Positions 59,045 to 64,000 of a stretch of DNA of 64,000 nt are shown in pieces. The notes under the pieces were generated by a model. It ran no database searches, was not told the origin of the DNA, and was given only the letters and a program-made list of their open reading frames with translations. The DNA lies in contig NZ_FOCZ01000003.1 of NCBI RefSeq assembly GCF_900110245.1, forward strand, positions 558,001 to 622,000, read 5' to 3'. Source of the DNA: Niastella yeongjuensis. Its GTDB lineage: Bacteria > Bacteroidota > Bacteroidia > Chitinophagales > Chitinophagaceae. A program made the position numbers and the translations under genes. Position 1 is the first letter of the stretch. Each line of letters starts with the position of its first letter.

Positions 59045-61588
59045 TCAAAATTCAAACCTCGCCCTGGCGCGAATGCCCCAGTTGGGTACATCAGGATTCT
59101 CCAGGTAGGTAAGCCGTTTTATCAGGTCTACCCGAAGTATTTTGAAGATATTACTGATGCCAACACTGGCTTCCATATAGGGTTTGCCCGCCAGCGAAAA
59201 AGTGGTGGTCTGGCCCTTTTCATCTGTAGGGAATAAAAACGTTTCTTTATTATAGTTGGGATCATTTTCCTGTCGTACCCCGCCATAGACCATTTTGAAG
59301 CCGGCCACCTCACGCAGCTTCAGGTTTTTGATGAGGGGCAGTTTATTAAAAATAAATCCGTTGAAATAGTAATCCGTACTTACCGATGCATAATGGTCGC
59401 TTACAAATTCCATGAAGTTCATCATGTTGAACGAATTAAGCTGGTAGGCATACGTTTGGTTGGCCCGGTGAATGGTTAACAAAGGGTAGGGGACCTGGCC
59501 GAAGATATTGCCGCCTTCAGCCACCACATCCGCATAACCGAATTGCGAGAAATAAAACCGCTTGAAAACATTAAGGGTCAGCTGCTGGTAATTATAATCG
59601 CCATTCGCGAGCCCTTTGATACCGGCAATATAACGAAGCCTGAAAATCGGGTATTTGTTAAAGACAGGAATGCGGTATACTTTCCCCTGGTAAAACTGTT
59701 CATGGGGCGCCCAGCGCAGTTCAGCCGACAGTTCGGTAGTGGTGATCTCTGGTATGGTAGACGTACCGGTAGCGTCGAATTTTTGATAGATGATGCTGCC
59801 GGCAGGTTGTTGTTTCCAGTTTTTGAATCCCAGTGTATAACTGATGTTCTTGCCAAACTCCCGTACGTACTCTGCTGTGAAAATATCGTTGTACAACCAC
59901 TTGTTGTTGTTACCCCGTTTAAACGAAAGCAGGAAATTATCTTCCTGCACAAACTGCAGTTCCTGTCCCGGTATCTTGGTGTCATGCTGATAGCTAACCT
60001 TCAAATAATTCAACGGAAATGAATAGATCGATTTTCCATTGAAGGAGTAAGCCCCGGATAAAAAATATTTCCATTTTTCGTCTTTAAAACCATACGCCGC
60101 ATATGTTTCAAAGTAGAGCCGCTTACTGAACTTAGGGGTGGTACGACCTCCCAACCGTAATCGGAAACCTTCTACCGGATTGAAACTGTAAAAGGCATTC
60201 ACTGGTCCCACCTCAAACGGTCCGGCAGATTTATAACCTGCCAGTAAAAAAGTAGCCCAGTCCATCAGCCGCTTGTACGACTTCATGTTCTTAAGGCTGT
60301 CCATATTGGTATACGCTTTCTCTTCGGTAGCAGAAAGGGCGGTGTGCCTGTTGGCTGTCCAAAAACTATCGGCGCCGCCTGTTGCATCAACGATCACTTC
60401 AGGTTTGCCATCATATACTGAATCGGGTGCACGTTGATTAATGACATAGTTCTTATAAGAAACGGTTCGTTCGCCTACCAGTCCGCCGGTAGCTTTTTTT
60501 GACAAGGCAAATTCTGACATTATATTGCTCATCACTACATGGTAGCGGCCATCGGCACCACGTTCAAAATCCTGGTTAATGCGCAGTTCTTTTGTCCAGT
60601 TAATGTTGGCATGTTTGGCCAGCCCCATCTGGATCTTTTGAACGGCATAGTTGCTATCGAGTGTTACGTACATGGAACCCCTGAACAAAAGGTCGTTGGG
60701 ATTACGGGGCGCAAAACTCAGCTTCACCAGTTTGATGCCATCCAGCTCAACGGTATCGCCCAGGTAAAAGCGGTAAAAGGTAGGAGCGAGGTCTGAAATA
60801 GGGCTGAGCAACTGGTTCGACAACAACATCAGGTTGGGTTCATAAATATCGATGGGCGTGTACATACTGTTCAGGTAACGCGTAATGCCATCGTTGTCTA
60901 CAAACTCACCGAGGTTTACCTTCTTCTTTGCCAGCACATATGTTTTTTCTTTTTGCGGGCTTTTTCTGAAAAATTTATTGGAGATGGTTTCCTCGATGTA
61001 AACAGGTACCAGGGCTTTCCCTTCAATCTTTGTAGTATCCTGGTTCTCTACCAAAAACCGGTAATTTTTCAACAGCCTGTTGTGCATTAGTTTTTCAGGC
61101 TTATTGGTAAGCGACAATTCCATCTTCTCATATTGCTGGTATTGCACATACTCAAAAGCCTTCATCCGGTTGTGTTCCCGGTTATCTACCACTTTTCTTA
61201 TCAGGTCTACTGCCGGGTTATTCTTGTTGCTGTATTTTGTTCGTCTTCTTGAATTCACTGTTACGGAAGCCATTTCGGCCACTTCCAGATTGGCATCGAT
61301 GTCCTGTGTGATGCCAACCGTTATTTTTTTTCGCAGCACCTTATATCCATTGAAGGAAAACTCCAGTGTGGTGTTTTTCGGGTTGCTGGTGGATATGGAA
61401 TAACTGCCGTCTTCACCGCTTACAACACCTTTGCTGCCCTTGAAATATGCGCTTACAAAGGCCAGCGGTGCATGTGTTTGGGCATCTTTTACAAATCCCC
61501 TGACTACTGTTTGCGCCTGCGTGCAAACAAAACAGGTAATAAAGAGGAATAAGGTGAAGCCTTTTTTACTATCTATCAAACTAATCAT
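59045..61588 (-). CDS. DUF5686 outer-membrane protein with carboxypeptidase-regulatory-like domain
   Basis: An 847-residue exported protein. Signal peptide (FTLFLFITCFVCTQAQ), carboxypeptidase-regulatory-like domain (about 28-105, VVRGFVKDAQTHAPLAFV), then the DUF5686 body (about 130-847) with alternating aromatic beta strands and a C-terminal strand RARARFEF, consistent with an outer-membrane beta-barrel. No TonB plug signature of the SusC kind is seen. Its function is unknown; the position inside a lipid operon suggests lipid transport or surface display, but this is inference. Its ATG lies 3 nt after the GtrA stop, and its own stop overlaps an in-frame TTG of the next gene. Confidence 0.85.
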   Translation of the reverse strand: MISLIDSKKGFTLFLFITCFVCTQAQTVVRGFVKDAQTHAPLAFVSAYFKGSKGVVSGEDGSYSISTSNPKNTTLEFSFNGYKVLRKKITVGITQDIDANLEVAEMASVTVNSRRRTKYSNKNNPAVDLIRKVVDNREHNRMKAFEYVQYQQYEKMELSLTNKPEKLMHNRLLKNYRFLVENQDTTKIEGKALVPVYIEETISNKFFRKSPQKEKTYVLAKKKVNLGEFVDNDGITRYLNSMYTPIDIYEPNLMLLSNQLLSPISDLAPTFYRFYLGDTVELDGIKLVKLSFAPRNPNDLLFRGSMYVTLDSNYAVQKIQMGLAKHANINWTKELRINQDFERGADGRYHVVMSNIMSEFALSKKATGGLVGERTVSYKNYVINQRAPDSVYDGKPEVIVDATGGADSFWTANRHTALSATEEKAYTNMDSLKNMKSYKRLMDWATFLLAGYKSAGPFEVGPVNAFYSFNPVEGFRLRLGGRTTPKFSKRLYFETYAAYGFKDEKWKYFLSGAYSFNGKSIYSFPLNYLKVSYQHDTKIPGQELQFVQEDNFLLSFKRGNNNKWLYNDIFTAEYVREFGKNISYTLGFKNWKQQPAGSIIYQKFDATGTSTIPEITTTELSAELRWAPHEQFYQGKVYRIPVFNKYPIFRLRYIAGIKGLANGDYNYQQLTLNVFKRFYFSQFGYADVVAEGGNIFGQVPYPLLTIHRANQTYAYQLNSFNMMNFMEFVSDHYASVSTDYYFNGFIFNKLPLIKNLKLREVAGFKMVYGGVRQENDPNYNKETFLFPTDEKGQTTTFSLAGKPYMEASVGISNIFKILRVDLIKRLTYLENPDVPNWGIRARARFEF

Positions 61589-61591
61589 CGT

Positions 61592-61972
61592 CTACCAATT
61601 ATTGCTGAACACGAAATTCTTTTGCAGGGGATAATTATACAGGAAAGCAACCAGTACAGATGTCAACACTTTCGATACGGTGTAATGCAGCCCCGCCTGG
61701 GAGGTAAATACATATACACCACCTGTATTCAGGAACAAATTGCCGGTCCATACCAATGCATACTTCCACAATTGCCTTACTGCCTTTTCATCACCTGCCT
61801 GGAAAACCCAATGCCTGCCTATCAAAAAATTTATAATCCCTCCTGTTACGGTACCTGCTGCCGCAGCTGTTACCACGGCTAGCCGGCACCATTGCACCAG
61901 CAGCACCGTCATCAAAAAATCACTTAATGAAGCTGCGAGCGATGCTATATTGGCTTTCAGAAAAGTGATCAT
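61592..61972 (-). CDS. GtrA family small membrane protein
   Basis: A 126-residue protein with four membrane helices and the GtrA-type pattern (FLKANIASLAASLSDFLMTV, NFLIGRHWVFQ, KYALVWTGNLFLNTGGVYVF, VSVLVAFLYNYPLQKNFVF; helix 3-4 spacing as in the family). GtrA proteins are thought to flip polyprenyl-linked sugars or assist membrane glycosyl transfer. Here it may help move a lipid-linked headgroup. It lies 2 nt after pgpA and 3 nt before DUF5686, so it is clearly in the same operon. Confidence 0.88.
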   Translation of the reverse strand: MITFLKANIASLAASLSDFLMTVLLVQWCRLAVVTAAAAGTVTGGIINFLIGRHWVFQAGDEKAVRQLWKYALVWTGNLFLNTGGVYVFTSQAGLHYTVSKVLTSVLVAFLYNYPLQKNFVFSNNW

Positions 61973-61974
61973 CC

Positions 61975-62421
61975 TTACAAAAATTTACCCATCACTATTG
62001 CCCGCAGGATTAACTGGGCATAAACGCCTGCCAACACATCATCGGCCATTACCCCTATACCGCGAGGCAATGATTCTGCCCGTTTAATGCCCAGCGGTTT
62101 CACTATGTCAAAAAAGCGGAAGAGCACACAGCCGGTAATTATATACACGCTTTGCTGAGGTAGAAAGAGTAATGTTATCATCATGCCGGCTACCTCATCT
62201 ATCACGATCCTGTTGCTGTCGTGTTCCCATACGGTTTCCATTTTGGTGGCGCTCCAGGTGCCTACTGCCAGTATCGCCACCAGCAACAAGGCCTGGTAAA
62301 CAAATCCTATTGGAAAAAAATACCAGGCTATACAAAAAACAACTGCAGCGGCTGTGCCTCCACCCTTAACAAGGAAGCCAATTCCGCCTGCAGTCGCTAT
62401 AATGGTGGCAATTTTTCTCAT
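61975..62421 (-). CDS. pgpA: Phosphatidylglycerophosphatase A family protein
   Basis: A 148-residue membrane protein with four hydrophobic segments. PgpA landmarks: ATAGGIGFLVKGGGTAAAV near the N-terminus, RIVIDEVAGMMITLLF in the middle (family DEvxG), and FRFFDIVKPLGIKRAESLPR with GIGVMADDVLAGVYA at the end. In E. coli PgpA removes phosphate from phosphatidylglycerol phosphate. In this operon, next to inositol-phosphate synthase and a CDP-alcohol transferase, it more likely dephosphorylates phosphatidylinositol phosphate; that is inference. Its ATG overlaps the stop of the upstream synthase gene by 4 nt (62418-62421). Confidence 0.9.
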   Translation of the reverse strand: MRKIATIIATAGGIGFLVKGGGTAAAVVFCIAWYFFPIGFVYQALLLVAILAVGTWSATKMETVWEHDSNRIVIDEVAGMMITLLFLPQQSVYIITGCVLFRFFDIVKPLGIKRAESLPRGIGVMADDVLAGVYAQLILRAIVMGKFL

Positions 62422-63746
62422 ACTACCTGCTCAGTTGCTTTGGCACGATTCACGGCCGCCGGCAACTCCTGTGTTTGCCCCTGCATCATATCACGTAATA
62501 CCTGTTTCAGCGTATTCAGTTGTTTGAAAATATCATTCTCTGCAGGTTCACCCTGTTTTGTCTGGGGCGATTTAAGATAGAACGACAACCAGTCCTGTAC
62601 ACCGTACATGCCTGCACGTTGGGACAGGTCGGCAAAAAGCGCCAGGTCAAGAACAATGGGAGCTGCCAGGATAGAGTCGCGGCAAAGGAAATTGATCTTG
62701 ATCTGCATAGGATAATTAAGCCAGCCGAAGATGTCGATATTGTCCCAGCTTTCTTTGTTATCGCCATGTGGAGGATAATAATTGATGCGGATCTTATGAT
62801 ACAATTCTCCATACAAATCAGGGTGCAGATCAGGGCGCAGGATATCTTCCAGCACACCCAGTTTTGACACCTCTTTTGTTTTGAAATTCTGCTCATCATC
62901 CAGTACCAGCCCATCGCGGTTACCCAGGATGTTGGTAGAGAACCAACCGGTAACACCCAGAGAACGGGCTGCCAGTCCGGGCGCAACGATCGTTTTCATC
63001 AGTGTTTGTCCGGTTTTGAAATCCTTACCGCCGATCGGGGTTTTTGTTTTTTGGGCCAGTTGTACAATGGCCGGAATATCGGTGGTGAGGTTAGGGGCGC
63101 CATTGATAAATGGTATACCTGAGCTTACTGCTGCGTACGCATACACCATACTGGGGGCAATAGCCGGATCGTTATTCTTCAGTCCTGCTTCAAATGAAGC
63201 GATCGTTTCATGTACGGCAGACTGCTCCAGGTATTTTTCGGTAGAACCGGTCCATACGATCACAACGCGGTTTACATTGTTCTCTTTTTTGAACGTTTCA
63301 ATATCCCTGATCAGTTCCTGGGCTGCATCCCATTTATTTGCGGATTGCTTAATGAATTTGCCATCCAGGTTCTTTACATAATTTCTGTCAAATACAGCTT
63401 TCATGGGTTTGATCGCTTCCAGCTCGGGCCTGATGGCATTCAGCAAATGCTGGTCGAGCACACGCGCCTGGCTTGCTGCCTGAAATACGTTATCTTCATA
63501 AATGTCCCATCCGCCAAATACTATATCTTCCAGTGAAGCCAGCGGTACAAAATCCCTGATAAGGGGATAATTATCTCCCTTTCCATCTGCCAGCTCAATA
63601 TGACCGGTTTGTGTATACGATCCGATCGGTTTGGCCAATCCCTTCCTGCTGGCAATAACTCCTGCAATCATAGTAGACGCAACAGCACCCAGACCAGGAA
63701 GCAGAATGCCTAATTTTCCTTCTGCCGGCAAAATTTGTTCTTTCAT
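62418..63746 (-). CDS. myo-Inositol-1-phosphate synthase
   Basis: A 442-residue NAD-dependent isomerase converting glucose 6-phosphate to inositol phosphate. The Rossmann start GKLGILLPGLGAVASTMIAG is clear. Conserved blocks include FVPLASLEDIVFGGWDIYED, SGIPFINGAPNLT, the loop IGGKDFKTGQT with the catalytic Lys, WFSTNILGNRDGL, and VLDLALFADL near the C-terminus. Length and blocks fit bacterial and eukaryotic MIPS. It is the second gene of the minus-strand operon and starts 25 nt after the epimerase. It supplies the headgroup for the later lipid steps. Confidence 0.93.
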   Translation of the reverse strand: MKEQILPAEGKLGILLPGLGAVASTMIAGVIASRKGLAKPIGSYTQTGHIELADGKGDNYPLIRDFVPLASLEDIVFGGWDIYEDNVFQAASQARVLDQHLLNAIRPELEAIKPMKAVFDRNYVKNLDGKFIKQSANKWDAAQELIRDIETFKKENNVNRVVIVWTGSTEKYLEQSAVHETIASFEAGLKNNDPAIAPSMVYAYAAVSSGIPFINGAPNLTTDIPAIVQLAQKTKTPIGGKDFKTGQTLMKTIVAPGLAARSLGVTGWFSTNILGNRDGLVLDDEQNFKTKEVSKLGVLEDILRPDLHPDLYGELYHKIRINYYPPHGDNKESWDNIDIFGWLNYPMQIKINFLCRDSILAAPIVLDLALFADLSQRAGMYGVQDWLSFYLKSPQTKQGEPAENDIFKQLNTLKQVLRDMMQGQTQELPAAVNRAKATEQVV

Positions 63747-63771
63747 AAAACCTTAATTTTTCTTATATAAA

Positions 63772-64000
63772 TTATAACCACTTGTTTAAACGGTACCATT
63801 GCAACGTTTCCCTGAGCCCCTGCTCCAAAGAATATTGCGGATAAAAATTCAGATACTTTTTTGCTTTTTCAATACTGCACTGCCAGTTGATTGCCGTTAG
63901 TTCGTTCAGCTTTTCCCTGTTCAGCACCGGCGTTTTTCCCCGCCAGCTACCCCATTTTTCCAGGGCAAAGGCCATCCCTTTTACCATATTGTATGGTAAG
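63772..64000 (-). CDS. NAD-dependent epimerase/dehydratase (extended SDR), C-terminal end; 5' part outside window
   Basis: Only the last 76 codons are visible; the frame is open to the window edge (63998), so the start lies beyond. The text KWGSWRGKTPVLNREKLNEL, then INWQCSIEKAKKYLNFYPQY and GLRETLQWYRLNKWL, is the typical end of an extended SDR of the epimerase/sterol-dehydrogenase type (substrate-binding helix plus the KA-x-LGF-x-P block). The apparent internal ATG at 63987 is not a start. It precedes the inositol-phosphate synthase gene by 25 nt and is probably the first visible gene of the lipid operon. Confidence 0.85.
   Translation of the reverse strand, partial: LPYNMVKGMAFALEKWGSWRGKTPVLNREKLNELTAINWQCSIEKAKKYLNFYPQYSLEQGLRETLQWYRLNKWL

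Overview
The window looks like the chromosome of a Bacteroidota bacterium, most likely a Chitinophagaceae-type soil organism (Niastella/Chitinophaga-like). The supporting features are a SusC/SusD pair, a T9SS-type C-terminal sorting domain, a degenerate hybrid two-component (HTCS-like) regulator, Bacteroidota-type promoters (TAnnTTTG at -7), a head-GIN (DUF2807) protein and an inositol/sphingolipid-type lipid operon. No tRNA, rRNA, CRISPR array, complete transposon or phage module was found.

Layout. 0-0.4 kb: 3' end of a DEAD-box RNA helicase and its terminator. 0.7-5.9 kb: a tight co-directional cassette of four unusual genes: two proteins with long polyglycine (GGX) tracts, a Ser/Thr/Asn-rich beta protein with a pore-former-like layout, and a protein with endonuclease/exonuclease/phosphatase (EEP) landmarks. 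I regard this as the best candidate for an undescribed system. 5.8-7.0 kb: a sensor/AraC regulator that seems to have lost its receiver domain. 7.1-12.8 kb: two paralogous TetR repressors, an RclC-like DUF417 membrane protein, an AraC regulator and an egtB-egtD ergothioneine operon. Both tetR genes and egtB share the same palindromic operator, always 16 nt upstream of the -7 box, so they form one visible regulon. 12.8-16.7 kb: a small Cys/His-rich exported peptide, a two-domain spondin lipoprotein and a divergent OmpR-type two-component pair. 16.8-19.5 kb: AT-rich orphan genes and a head-GIN protein.

19.6-21.7 kb is a graveyard. It holds a collapsed second copy of the 33-45 kb Rhs locus, keeping only the start of the T9SS gene fused to the Rhs core end and a different tip, followed by a membrane-protein immunity candidate; beside it are tails of an AraC gene and a PHP-type phosphoesterase gene. 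21.9-32.5 kb is general accessory metabolism and repair: GH13 enzyme, TetR plus SGNH esterase, thioesterase, FtsX/MacB-type permease, HRDC protein, Ku, metallophosphoesterase and AlkB, with an inverted-repeat island at 28.7-28.9 kb. 32.9-45.1 kb holds a T9SS-secreted LamG-like protein, a 3219-residue SpvB/FG-GAP/Rhs giant ending in a JAMM metallopeptidase-type tip, and a small exported immunity candidate. 46.5-53.1 kb is a SusD/SusC pair with a divergent membrane regulator. 53.4-55.5 kb holds a GDPD-like phosphodiesterase and an FMN-dependent hydroxy-acid dehydrogenase.

55.6-64.0 kb (minus strand) is a closely packed, often overlapping operon: NAD-dependent epimerase (cut by the window edge), myo-inositol-phosphate synthase, PgpA, GtrA, DUF5686, CDP-alcohol phosphatidyltransferase, DUF4833, fatty acid hydroxylase, PAP2/AUR1-like enzyme and a HAD phosphatase. 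Together these could make inositol phosphate, attach it to a lipid, dephosphorylate it and transfer the headgroup, so the operon probably makes inositol phospholipids and/or inositol sphingolipids.

All assignments are from reading the sequence only. No database search, structure prediction or alignment program was run.
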